64,000 bases of DNA from Fidelibacterota bacterium (GTDB lineage Bacteria; Fidelibacterota; Marinisomatia; SCGC-AAA003-L08; TS1B11). Of the stretch, positions 1-9,700 are shown one piece after another. Positions within the stretch are counted from its first letter, which is position 1. Every line of letters starts with the position of its first letter. The position numbers were made by a program, and so were the translations under genes. Below the pieces are notes generated by a model that was not told the origin of the DNA, searched no databases, and was given only the letters and a program-made list of their open reading frames with translations. The stretch is from NCBI GenBank assembly GCA_004124295.1, contig SCKI01000001.1:62001-126000 (forward strand), written 5' to 3'.

Positions 1-308
1 ATCCGGCCCAGCGCTTCGGTCTGCTGCCAGAGCCAGCCGGCAGACAACAATGCCACCCCGCTATAAATCGCCAGCCACAGGGCGGACGGTCCATTGATCC
101 GACGCTGGCGCACAAGGCGGCCGGCAGGGGCCTGCGCCTCGAAACCGGCCAGGACAGCCAACAGCGCCAACCATGTCCCCCCATTCCACCCGCCGGCAAT
201 CCAGGCGCCGAGCAGAAAGCAGACCAGCAGCGTGATGGTGGCGCCATGTTCACGGGAGATGGGCGGCACCAGCCAGCGGCGCAGGACCGGGGAGCGTTCT
301 GTCGCCAT
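1..308 (-). CDS. YwiC-like integral membrane protein (5' part, runs off the window)
   Basis: An open frame reads from an ATG at 306-308 to the window edge without a stop, giving 102 residues. It begins MATERSPVLRRWLVPP and then shows PISREHGAT, which resembles the PKEHGAW-type motif of the YwiC-like family. Hydrophobic stretches follow (TLLVCFLLGAWIAGG, LALLAVLAGF, LWLAIYSGVALLSAGWLW), so at least three membrane segments are present. The function of YwiC-like proteins is not known to me. The gene starts 17 nt downstream of the TRAP permease stop on the same strand, so it may be the last gene of that transcript. The family call rests on one motif plus topology. Confidence 0.55.
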   Translation of the reverse strand, partial: MATERSPVLRRWLVPPISREHGATITLLVCFLLGAWIAGGWNGGTWLALLAVLAGFEAQAPAGRLVRQRRINGPSALWLAIYSGVALLSAGWLWQQTEALGR

Positions 309-325
309 CGGAGAGTCCGGGCCGG

Positions 326-2152
326 TTATTTGGTCAACAGATTGGGCAGGAAAAGCGTGATGGCCGGAACGTAAGTAATCAGCAGCAGACCGGCGCCCAG
401 AATCAGCAGATAGGGGACCACGGCCCGATAGACCTCGGGCAAGGGCAGATTGAAGCGATAGCTGGACAGGAACAGGTTCATCCCCACCGGCGGCGTTAGA
501 AAGCCCAGTTCCAGATTGACCAGGAAAATGATGCCCAGGTGGACCGGGTCGATGCCGAAGGCGAGTCCCATCGGGGCGATCAGTGGCACCACCACGATGA
601 TAGCAGAGAAAATGTCCATCAGGGCGCCTACAATCAGCAATGCCCCATTCAGCACCAGCAGAAAAACGAGCTTTGAATCGATATGTTCCTGCACCCAGTG
701 CAGCGCCCGGCTCGGTACCTGTGCGTCCACAAAATAGCTGGTCAGTCCCATGGCGACGCCGAGAATGATGAGCACGCCCCCTATCAGCGTGGCACAACTG
801 ACGATGGCCGTGCGCAGTTTGCCTTTGCCCCGGAGGTCGCCGTAGATGAAGTATTCCACCACAAAAGCGTAGCAGGCGGTGAGCGCGGCCGCCTCCACCA
901 AGGTCGTGTAACCGCCGAAAATGGCCACCAGGATGATCACCGGGATGGCCGCTTCCCAGGCGGCGCCCTTCAAGGCAGCCCAGGCTTCGGACAGACGGAA
1001 CGGGGTCCGTTTCAGTTTGCCGATAAACCCTTGCCGGACGCCCCAGCCGGCCACCATAATAATGAGGATCAACCCCGGCAGCAAGCCGGCCAGAAACAAC
1101 TTGTTGATAGGGGTCTGGGACTGGATGCCGTACAGAATCACCGGCAGGCTGGGGGGAAACAACAGGCCCAGAGAGCCCGAGGCGGTGACCAGCCCGGTTG
1201 AAAATTTCTTAGAGTAATGCTCCTTCAACAGCATGGGATAGAGCAACCCTCCCACCGCCAGGATAGTGACACCGGAGCCACCGGTAAAGGAGGTGAAGAA
1301 TGCGCACACCAACACTGTCACGACCGGTGTACCCCCTGGAATCCAGCCGAACCAGGCCCGGAACAGGCGGACCAACCGTTCGGACGCGCCGCTTTCGGCC
1401 AACAGGTAGCCGGCCAGGGTGAACAGGGGAATGGTGGGCAGCATGGGATGGACCACGATGCGGTAGGACTCGGCGGGGATGGCCGCCATGACCCCCCAGC
1501 TGTTCCAGAACAGCAAAACCGCCGCACCGCCCAGGGCCACGTAGATGGGCGCTCCCAGAACGATGGACCCCAGCAGCATGGCAAAACCGATATAGATAGC
1601 CCAACCATCCTGCAACTCCAGAGCCATTGCCAGAAAGACCAGCAGGCCAGCGCCGGCCAATACCTTGACCCGGTACTCCCAGTTGGGACTGCTGCGGCGC
1701 AACAGCCGCCAGGCAATGAGAGCGAAACTCACCGGCATAATGAGCTGCGCCATCCAGACCTGGATCGGACCGATGATAAGGCGTGGAAATTCCTTTTCGG
1801 TGCTCACCAGCGTGTAGCTGGCAAAGGCGAGGACCAGGGTAATCCCGACGGCCACGGTGTCAGCCATAAGCCGGGACCAGTTGCCCAGGCGCTGCTGAAG
1901 CCAGTCGGTCTCGCCGGTGAGGGAAAGCAGGCGTCCTTGACGGGCCGCCAGCATGGCCCCCAGTGCCCCGATCCACAGGGTCAGATGCTGAACGGTGACG
2001 ATGGAGCCGGAAATCGTAGTGCGGAATACATTCCTGGCGATGGCCTCGCCGACAGGCAGCAAAACCATGATGGCCAGGATGGTGATGGCGATGGTGTCTT
2101 CCAGATAGTGGCCGCCCTGCCGGACTTTGGCTATCGAGGCAGTGATGTTCAT
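326..2152 (-). CDS. dctQM: TRAP transporter fused permease, DctQ-DctM
   Basis: 608 aa. Inner-membrane permease of a tripartite ATP-independent periplasmic transporter, which imports organic acids or similar solutes using the sodium gradient. The first ~165 residues are a DctQ-type four-helix small subunit (GEAIARNVFR, TLWIGALGAMLAARQGR). From about residue 185 onward it is DctM (GAPIYVALGG, GGSGVTILAVGGLLYPML, LGLLFPPSLPVILYG, LTPPVGMNLFL). Small and large subunits are separate in many TRAP systems but natural fusions are common. It starts 1 nt after the DctP stop, so the two are clearly co-translated. Substrate cannot be read from the sequence. Confidence 0.93.
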   Translation of the reverse strand: MNITASIAKVRQGGHYLEDTIAITILAIMVLLPVGEAIARNVFRTTISGSIVTVQHLTLWIGALGAMLAARQGRLLSLTGETDWLQQRLGNWSRLMADTVAVGITLVLAFASYTLVSTEKEFPRLIIGPIQVWMAQLIMPVSFALIAWRLLRRSSPNWEYRVKVLAGAGLLVFLAMALELQDGWAIYIGFAMLLGSIVLGAPIYVALGGAAVLLFWNSWGVMAAIPAESYRIVVHPMLPTIPLFTLAGYLLAESGASERLVRLFRAWFGWIPGGTPVVTVLVCAFFTSFTGGSGVTILAVGGLLYPMLLKEHYSKKFSTGLVTASGSLGLLFPPSLPVILYGIQSQTPINKLFLAGLLPGLILIIMVAGWGVRQGFIGKLKRTPFRLSEAWAALKGAAWEAAIPVIILVAIFGGYTTLVEAAALTACYAFVVEYFIYGDLRGKGKLRTAIVSCATLIGGVLIILGVAMGLTSYFVDAQVPSRALHWVQEHIDSKLVFLLVLNGALLIVGALMDIFSAIIVVVPLIAPMGLAFGIDPVHLGIIFLVNLELGFLTPPVGMNLFLSSYRFNLPLPEVYRAVVPYLLILGAGLLLITYVPAITLFLPNLLTK

Positions 2153-2153
2153 A

Positions 2154-3221
2154 TCAGGGCAGCACGAAGCCGGGGCGGTCCTTCTCAGCCTTCAGGGCTA
2201 CCACCCGGTCGAACATGACGCTGTCGACCAAAGTGCCCCGCAGAAGGCGCATATGCTTATCGATGACGGCCCGCCACAGATCGATATCGGCTTGGGTAAC
2301 CGACACCACCTCCAGGCCGTGCTGTTTCATCACTTCCACCGCGGCGGCGTCGGAATAGCGAATTTCATCGTGGATGCGCCGGGTGCGCAGCAGGACGGCA
2401 TCCAGAAAGGCGTCATGCCATTTTTCGGGTATCTGCTGCCAGACCGTCTCACGGATAATCAGCGCCCCGGTAAGGGCGGCGAAAGGGAGATCGGTCATGT
2501 ACCGGGCGACGCCGAACCACTGGAAGGAGGCGACGGTCAGGGGCGAGGCATCGACCGCATCGATGAGGCCCGTCTGCAGCGCAGGCAATACGTCCACCGC
2601 AGCCAGGGAAACAGGCTGAAAGCCGGCCGCCTTCCACAGTTTGGGTGTGTGCGCGTCGCCGGCCCAGGTGAAGATGCGTTGCCGGCGCAAGTCCTCCGGC
2701 ACCCGGGCCGGCTTCCGGGTGAACCAGTATATCCAGCCCACATCGGCCCAGGCCAGAACCCGGTACCCCTTCGACCGGTAGCGCTCCCTGAGTTCCGGCT
2801 CAATCTGCGCCCGTATCCAATCCAGCTCCCGATAGTTCTTGGCCAGCATGGGCAGCGAAAGGGCGTAGATACCCTTGTCGATGTAACTCAGCCCTTCGGC
2901 TGAGAGGGCCGCCGACTGGATTTGACCGATGCGCATCTTCCTGACCATGTCGCTCTCGTCCCCGGCCGTGCCGCCGGCGTAAATGGTCAGCCGGACCTTG
3001 CCCCCGGAGATGTCCAGCCAGTCCTGGCGGATCTCGCGCAGCACTTCATGCCAGGGGGAACCTTCCGGCGCCAGGGTGGCCATCTTGACAATAAAGGGCC
3101 GCTGCGCTGTCAGCAGCAGGGGCGCGGCGAGGGCCAGAGCCAGCAGCCCCAATCGGCCCCGACCGACGCGTCGGGATTGGCGGGCGACGGTTCGCCGCCC
3201 GGTCCATGGATTGAATGTCAT
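2154..3221 (-). CDS. dctP: TRAP transporter solute-binding protein, DctP family
   Basis: 355 aa from the ATG at 3219-3221, which lies 8 nt after the TatT stop. A longer frame begins at 3266 but would overlap TatT by 37 nt, so I chose the inner start. An arginine-rich N-terminus is followed by a hydrophobic signal segment (LGLLALALAAPLLLTA). The mature part opens with FIVKMATLAPEGSPWHEVL, the usual DctP start, and contains WADVGWIYWFTRKP, a variant of the region that includes the conserved substrate-carboxylate-binding arginine. Periplasmic receptor handing substrate to the fused permease directly downstream. TRAP systems with a TatT partner may use an oligomeric receptor; that is family knowledge, not visible here. 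Confidence 0.92.
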   Translation of the reverse strand: MTFNPWTGRRTVARQSRRVGRGRLGLLALALAAPLLLTAQRPFIVKMATLAPEGSPWHEVLREIRQDWLDISGGKVRLTIYAGGTAGDESDMVRKMRIGQIQSAALSAEGLSYIDKGIYALSLPMLAKNYRELDWIRAQIEPELRERYRSKGYRVLAWADVGWIYWFTRKPARVPEDLRRQRIFTWAGDAHTPKLWKAAGFQPVSLAAVDVLPALQTGLIDAVDASPLTVASFQWFGVARYMTDLPFAALTGALIIRETVWQQIPEKWHDAFLDAVLLRTRRIHDEIRYSDAAAVEVMKQHGLEVVSVTQADIDLWRAVIDKHMRLLRGTLVDSVMFDRVVALKAEKDRPGFVLP

Positions 3222-3229
3222 GGCAGCAG

Positions 3230-3979
3230 TCAGATGAATAATTCGTCGATTCGGTCCAGAAGCCAACGGGCCCGGCGCTTGGAAAGTTTGTTCATGGCGC
3301 CGCCGGCCTTTACCGCCAGGGCCCGCTCCAGCATGGCCACGAAGGTCTCCCGATCCTGCTCCTGCACGCAGATGGATTCGCTGTAGGCCACGAACAGGGC
3401 CGCGCTCGATTCGCCGGTATATTTGAGGGCCTCCTGGTAATAATGCTTGGCCAACTTCACCGAGCCCCCCATCATGGCCGGACGGCTGGCTTCGTAAACC
3501 ATCAGCAGTTGGTAACCGGCGCCCTCGCCGTAGCCAGGATCGAGTTCTGTGACCCGGAAGGCGAGACTGCCGACTTGCGGCAGGCGGACAATCCAGCCCG
3601 GCCGATCCTTGGACAGGCCGATGGCGGCGCCCAGCGAGGCGGCGGTCCAGTAGAGGAGGTCGACATCAGCAGCGCCCGTCATGGCGATGGCTGTGGCAGG
3701 TTGACGGTCAATGGCGGCGGCAAATCCGGGATGGCGCTTCTCCAATGCGGCCATGCCGGCCTCGTAGCCCTTGACATAATGCGCTCTGGCCTGTTGCCAT
3801 TTTTTCACGGCCTTGTAGTAGTGTTCGTCCTGCAGGCGCTCGGCCTTGGTGGCCAGGAATGCGTAGGCGTAACCGGTGTGTATGGCGGCGGAGCGGTGGG
3901 CCGCGCCAGGTCCAGCGCATCCGGCGCCGAGGACGGCGATCAAACCATAATTTGCGAGCATGCGGGGGGCTATCTGCAT
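3230..3979 (-). CDS. TRAP transporter TatT-family lipoprotein
   Basis: 249 aa with a lipobox ending at Cys21 (LGAGC) after a hydrophobic segment, so it is predicted to be lipid-anchored. The body matches the TatT component of TRAP-T systems: helical repeats with motifs such as LYWTAASLGAAIGLSKD, LDPGYGEGAGYQLLMVYE and AKHYYQEALKYT, then a basic C-terminus. In the best studied case (Treponema) TatT is a trimeric TPR-like lipoprotein that associates with the binding protein; that is established for the family. It is the first gene of the TRAP operon. The start could also be Met7. Confidence 0.82.
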   Translation of the reverse strand: MQIAPRMLANYGLIAVLGAGCAGPGAAHRSAAIHTGYAYAFLATKAERLQDEHYYKAVKKWQQARAHYVKGYEAGMAALEKRHPGFAAAIDRQPATAIAMTGAADVDLLYWTAASLGAAIGLSKDRPGWIVRLPQVGSLAFRVTELDPGYGEGAGYQLLMVYEASRPAMMGGSVKLAKHYYQEALKYTGESSAALFVAYSESICVQEQDRETFVAMLERALAVKAGGAMNKLSKRRARWLLDRIDELFI

Positions 3980-4125
3980 GGGCGGGAATGTAGGCGGCTT
4001 CAGCAGAGAGGGAAAGCAAAAGTGTGGGGCATGGCCGATTAATTCACCCCATATCGTTTGCCGGGTTCGGACAGTTCCTCCATGCGCCCCTAGCCAATCC
4101 AGCCTTCGCCCGTTAACTTTCCGCC

Positions 4126-5454
4126 ATGAAGGTCTTTTGGATCGCTCTTTTCTCGGGGGCGCTACTATGGGGGCAAGACGATTACGCCCGGCAGGATGCG
4201 CTCATCTTTCAGGCGTCGTACTACGCTCCCCTGGATACGCTGACAATGGCCCGTTACTGGGAGGGCACCGCTTTGCGCAGCGAGTCGATCTACAACGGTA
4301 ACGGCAGCTGGGGTTTGGGTTACGCCGACTGGCCTAACCAACCTTACGACGCCGACCATCCCCTGGTGCGGGTGGTGGCCCGGCATGTCCTCGGCCTGCT
4401 GCTGTTGATCGAGGAAAATCTGGCCGATCCCAACGCTCTCCGCAGGGCTCGGCTGGCCCTGAACTGGCTGACCCAGAGGCAGACGGCCGAAGGAGCCTGG
4501 CCGCTCTATACGGTCAACCGGGGAGTGGTTTCGGTGTTCAGTGTCTATCCTACGGCCCTGGCCGGAATGGCCCTGAGCCGCGGGTATCAGGTCCTTGAAA
4601 ATCCCCGCTATAAGCTGGCCGCCAGCCGGGCCCTGGACTGGCAGAAGGTCCGGCCCGAAAGCGACTCTCCTTTTCACCGGGGGCTGGTACTGGCCCAGCT
4701 GCTGGAGCACTATCGGGCCGTCTACCAGATCGATTTGCTGCAACGGGCCGTTGAACAGGCGCTCATCATCATCGGCAGCCAACTGCCCAACGGCAGCTGG
4801 AGCGACCCCGGGCCGCTGCACAGTGACGAACATGCCATCATTGCCGAGGCGTTGCTGATGCTGGAGCAGGCCCTGATCAAGGCGCATCCCCGGCGGCGGC
4901 GGATCAAGGCCAGCGCCACCCGGGCCATCAATTTTCTGCTGGCCAGGCAGAAGACCGACGGAAATTTCATAACCGGGGTGGACGAAACACTGGCCACCAA
5001 GGTGCCGACCTTCGAGTTGGTCCTGCTGGTGCGCGCCCGCCAGGCCCGGGAAATGGCCGAGTTTGATCTGCCCATCACCGGCGCGATCCGGGCCATGAAT
5101 CAACACCCGTCGCTGGAGCGCAATTTATGGCGCGGCTCCCAGGATGGGCGTTTCCTGGGGATGGCCCACAGCCTGGTCTGGTTCGTCACCACGCAGACCG
5201 GGCTGCCACAGCGGCGGCCAGCGGAACTGACCTACCGTGACCTTGCCGGCGCTGATTCCCTGGCGGCTGACTCGACAGACATCCCGCTTGCCGTACCCGA
5301 CAGCAGCGCCGGGGAGGACCCGTTGCCACCCTCGGAAGGGGATTCCCCGGAAGGGGTCATACCCGATTCCATGGGCGCCGGCACAGCAAACAATCCTCTG
5401 TCACCGCCCGATAGCAGCAGCGCGGTCGATCCCCCTTCGCCGGCAGGCCGGTAA
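4126..5454 (+). CDS. Secreted alpha/alpha-repeat protein of unknown function
   Basis: 442 aa. A signal peptide is clear (MKVFWIALFSGALLWGQ, cleavage near residue 16-17). The body has repeated helical pairs with aromatic and NGSW/GAWP turns (YNGNGSWGLGYADWP, RQTAEGAWPLYTV, LPNGSWSDPGPLHSDEH, RQKTDGNFITG). This pattern is typical of alpha/alpha-toroid folds such as terpene cyclase-like or glycan-processing domains. The last ~75 residues are a low-complexity Ser/Pro/Asp-rich tail. I see no catalytic motif I can name. Its stop overlaps the rarA start by 1 nt, so the two are translationally linked, although no functional link is obvious. It diverges from the TRAP operon across a 146-nt gap. Confidence 0.75.
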   Translation: MKVFWIALFSGALLWGQDDYARQDALIFQASYYAPLDTLTMARYWEGTALRSESIYNGNGSWGLGYADWPNQPYDADHPLVRVVARHVLGLLLLIEENLADPNALRRARLALNWLTQRQTAEGAWPLYTVNRGVVSVFSVYPTALAGMALSRGYQVLENPRYKLAASRALDWQKVRPESDSPFHRGLVLAQLLEHYRAVYQIDLLQRAVEQALIIIGSQLPNGSWSDPGPLHSDEHAIIAEALLMLEQALIKAHPRRRRIKASATRAINFLLARQKTDGNFITGVDETLATKVPTFELVLLVRARQAREMAEFDLPITGAIRAMNQHPSLERNLWRGSQDGRFLGMAHSLVWFVTTQTGLPQRRPAELTYRDLAGADSLAADSTDIPLAVPDSSAGEDPLPPSEGDSPEGVIPDSMGAGTANNPLSPPDSSSAVDPPSPAGR

Positions 5455-6779
5455 TGACTAGCGCTGACCGGCAACCGACTCTGTTTGAAGGACAGACCGG
5501 CGCTCCCCTGCCGCCGTTGGCCGAACGGGTGCGACCCACCACCCTGGCCGATTTTGTCGGGCATGAGGAACTGCTGGGCGAGGGGCATCTGCTGGGGCGG
5601 CTGGCCGAAACCGGGCAGCTTTTTTCACTGATACTGTGGGGCCCGCCGGGATCGGGGAAGACCACCCTGGCCCAGCTGCTCGCCCGGCGTTCGGAGGCCG
5701 AGTTTCACGAAATCTCGGCTGTGGCCGCGGGGCTGAAGGAGGTGCGGGCGATTCTGGCGGCGGGGGAGAGCAATCGCGAAATGGGCCGGGCTACCGTCCT
5801 CTTTATCGATGAAATTCATCGCTTCAACAAGGTTCAGCAGGACGCCCTCCTGCATGCGGTCGAGCATGGTACCGTGGTTCTGATCGGGGCCACCACGGAG
5901 AATCCCAGTTTTGAGGTCATTGCGCCCCTGCTCTCCCGCTGCCGGGTGATCCGCCTCAGGCCCTACAGCGAGGCGCAGCTCAGCGCGATGCTGGACCGGG
6001 CTCTGGCGGAGGACGTCGTACTGGCCGAACGGCAGGTGACTCTCCCTGGAGACGTGCGCCAGCTCCTGCTGGAATCGGCCGGCGGCGATGCGCGCAAGCT
6101 GTTCAATGCCCTGGAGATCGCCACTGCGCAGCACGGCCGGGAAAAGGCCATTTCGTTGACCACCGAGGACGTGCGCGAGGCGTTGCAGCAGCGCAGCCTG
6201 CTGTATGACCGGGCCGGAGATTATCACTACGATACCGTTTCCGCCTTCATTAAGTCGCTCAGGGGCAGCGATCCCGACGCAGCCATCTATTGGCTGGCGG
6301 TGATGCTGGAAGGGGGCGAAAAGCCGGAGTTCATCGCCCGGCGCATGGTGATTCTGGCATCCGAAGACGTGGGCAACGCCGATCCTCAGGCGCTACAGGT
6401 GGCCACCGCCGGTATGCAGGCGGCCCACCTGGTAGGGATGCCCGAAGCCGGCCTGATCCTGGCCCAGGTCTGCACCTATCTGGCCTCGGCCCCCAAAAGC
6501 AACGCCTCCTATGCGGCCCTCAAGGCGGCCACCGGACAGGTCAAGCAGGCGGGCCTGCAGACTGTGCCGCTCCATCTGCGGAATGCCGCCACCAGCCTGA
6601 TGGCCTCCTTCGACTACGCTGAGGGCTATGTCTATCCCCACAACGAGCCGGACCACTTCACCCGGGCCGACTATTTCCCTGAGAATCTCACCGAACGCTC
6701 CTTCTACCAGCCCTCCAATGAGGGCCATGAGCAGTTCATCCGCCAGCGCCTGGCAAAGCTGTGGCCGGACAGATTCTAA
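5454..6779 (+). CDS. rarA: Replication-associated recombination protein A (AAA+ ATPase)
   Basis: 441 aa, the normal length for RarA/MgsA. It is a clamp-loader-like ATPase acting at stalled forks and single-strand ends. Walker A GPPGSGKT is at residues 63-70, Walker B FIDE at 117-120 followed by IHRFNKVQQDALL, sensor 1 in GATTENPSFEV, and an arginine-finger region LLSRCRVIRL. The C-terminal tetramerisation part has the typical YHYDTVSAFIKSLRGSDPDAA and YVYPHNEPDHF motifs. The ATG overlaps the preceding stop by one base. The 3' end overlaps the GTG start of lptD by 19 nt. Confidence 0.95.
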   Translation: MTSADRQPTLFEGQTGAPLPPLAERVRPTTLADFVGHEELLGEGHLLGRLAETGQLFSLILWGPPGSGKTTLAQLLARRSEAEFHEISAVAAGLKEVRAILAAGESNREMGRATVLFIDEIHRFNKVQQDALLHAVEHGTVVLIGATTENPSFEVIAPLLSRCRVIRLRPYSEAQLSAMLDRALAEDVVLAERQVTLPGDVRQLLLESAGGDARKLFNALEIATAQHGREKAISLTTEDVREALQQRSLLYDRAGDYHYDTVSAFIKSLRGSDPDAAIYWLAVMLEGGEKPEFIARRMVILASEDVGNADPQALQVATAGMQAAHLVGMPEAGLILAQVCTYLASAPKSNASYAALKAATGQVKQAGLQTVPLHLRNAATSLMASFDYAEGYVYPHNEPDHFTRADYFPENLTERSFYQPSNEGHEQFIRQRLAKLWPDRF

Positions 6780-9700
6780 AATTCGCCCCCTGGTTGCTGA
6801 CTATCACCCTGCTGTGGGGCCAGGGGGACCAGTCCCGACAGTCTCGTCGGGACCAACGTCTGCGCCTGGTCTCCGCCGACCTGCTGGAAAATCGCCAGGA
6901 GAACGGGCAGGAGGTGCAGATCCTTACCGGGAGTGTGGTGTTCCGCAAAGGCGATATGACGCTGCGCACGTCCCAGGCCCGCTTTTTTCGCAGTCTCGGT
7001 AAATCCTATCTCGAAAACGGGGTGGTCATGACCCGCCCTGGCGAACACCTCACCAGCGACGAACTGGTCTTCCATGATGCTGAAAATCTCATCGTCGCCC
7101 GGGGGAATGTCGAGCTCGTTCAGGAGAACCAGACCATCCGCAGCCCGGTTCTGCGCTACTGGACCGCCCTCGATTCGGCCGTCGCCGCCGAGCAGGTGGA
7201 GATGATACAGGAGGACCGCACGCTCACCGCCACCGAATTTCGCACCGTCAAGGCTCAGGGCCCCCGGGGGGCTTCGTTCTGGGCCTCCGGCGGGGTGATG
7301 ATTCGGGAGCGTGACCGGGTGGTCAGCGCCGATCGGATGGCCTATGATGATAGCAAAGCAGCGCTGCTGCTGCAGGGCGACAGCTCCATCCGGGACCGGA
7401 CCCGGAATCTGCAGGGCCAACTCATTCGGGTGACCTATGCCGATGACAAGATGGAGCTGGCGGTGGTGGAGCAGGAGGCCGAGGCCACGGCCGGTATTGA
7501 TGCGCTGATCGTGCCCGGTAGCGACAACTGGCGCCGGTTTACCGACCTGCTTACCGGCCGCAGGATAGAGGCCCACTTCACTGATGACCGGCTCAGCTCC
7601 CTGAATCTGTACGGCATGGCCATCTCGATCTACCACGTCGTGGAGGATAGCATCCTGCAGGGGATCAATCATGCCAGCGGGGACACGATGAGTCTCGGCT
7701 TCGACATTGAGGGCCGGCTCAACAGGCTGCAGGTCAGGGGAGGCGGGCGGGGCCGGTTCGAGCCGGAGCAGGCCAACGCCGATGTGGACACCGTGGTTAG
7801 CTACCAAGGCGCTTTTATCGACTATGACATCCCGGCGGAAGTCACCTATCTGGAGCGTGATGCCCGGGTCGATTACCGCGACAACGGCCTGTCGGCAGGG
7901 ACCATTGAGGTGACCTGGCGGGACAACTTGTTGCGCGCCGAGCCGGCCTTCGGCTCCCAACCGACGCTCTACCAGTCCGGCCGGGACCCCATGGAAGGGG
8001 AGTACATGGAGTTCGACCTGGTGACCGAGAAAGGGCGGGTAGTGAAAGGCCGTACCAAGCTGGATAACGGCTACTACCACGGCAGCCTGATCCACCGCTA
8101 CCCGGGAAATGTTTTCTACGTCCGCCAAAGTCTCTACACCACCTGCGACCTGGACCTGCCCCACTTCTATTTTGCCGCCGACCGTATGAAGATGCTCCAG
8201 GGCGACAAGGTCATTGCCCGGCCGGTCATATTGTACATCATGGATGTGCCCGTGCTTGGTCTGCCCTTCGCCGTCTTCCCCAATCAGGCCGGGCGCAGGC
8301 GATCGGGCTGGATCATGCCCTCTTATGGCGATAACCGGAACAACGGCCAATACCTTAACGGTCTCGGCTACTTCTGGGCCCTTAGCGATTACAGGGATGC
8401 CCGGATCCTCATCGACTTCTATTCCCGCCGGGGTATTCGGGGGACCGGGCGTTTCCGCTATAGCCGCCGCGACAACTATAGGGGGCAGATCGGCATCCGG
8501 CTCTTCCGCGAGCCACCGGAAAACGATATCGCGCGCATTTTTTCCGCTGGGTCCCAGCTGCAGTGGAGCGCGTCCTGGAATCACAGCCAGAGCATTGATC
8601 CGACCCAGCGGTTAAGCGTCCAAGCCACCTACACCTCGGATCCCGGCCTGAACAGGCGTTTCGGCCGCACGCGACAGGAGCGGCTGAACCAGCAGATTAT
8701 GAGCCGGGCCTCGTATGCCAAGAGCTGGCGGCAATCGGGCAGCCGGCTTACACTGGCGGTGCAGGACCGCTATGATCTGCAGGCCGCCAACCGGCTCCTG
8801 GTCCCGCCGACTGCCCCCGGCCAGAGGATCGTCGAGCGTACACAGTTGTTTCCCGGGATCAGCTACAGCCGGAGCAGGCGGACACGGTCAGGCCGTGGCG
8901 GCAGTGGGCGGCCGGGCAATTTCAGCTGGTCTTTTTCCAGCCGGGCCAACAATAACCAGACGGTATTCTGGGAAGCCGACACAGTCGGTCAGGACACGGT
9001 CTGGTCGCCGGACCGGCAGATTCAGCGGCGATCCTTCGCCCGCCACACCCTGAATCTGGGCAACAGCATGAAGCTGGCCCGCTATATCAACTTGTCGGTG
9101 AATCTTAGACTCCGTGAGGACTGGGTGCCTTCCCACCGGCTGGCGCGCAAGGAGAATGGTGTCTTTGTTTATGATGGGGATATCGTCTACGATGAAGTAG
9201 AAAAGTTCAGCGCCCGCCGTACCGGCACTTTGGGCCTGAGCCTGCAGACCAACATCTACGGCCTGTTCCCCATCCGGATTGGTACCCTGGAGGCCATCAG
9301 GCATACCATCAAGCCGTCTATATCCTACAGCTACGCCCCCGATTTCTCCCAGCCCATTTTCGGTTATTTCCAGCGCGACAGCGACGGCCAACTGTTTGAC
9401 CGATTCACGGGCTCCCCCGCAGGTGCCACCCCCTCTTCCGAACAACAGAGCCTTTCCTTCGGGCTGACCAACCTCTTTCAGGGCAAGCGGGTCGTCGAAG
9501 GCAAGGACATAAAATTCGATATCCTGACCTGGTCGATGAGGGGTGGCTATAATTTTGCGGCGGACCGGTTCAAGATAGCTCCCATCCGCTCCAGTTTCCG
9601 CTCACCCTTTCTGCAGAGACTGAACCTTGATATCAACATGACCCACGATTTTTATGCCTGGGATCAGGATAACCAGACCAAGATTGACCAGGTCCTGCCG

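Noticed and set aside
4165-5106. Long minus-strand frame opposite the secreted helical protein
   Set aside because: Gly/Gln/His-rich shadow of a high-GC gene; the plus-strand frame has a signal peptide and ordered repeats.
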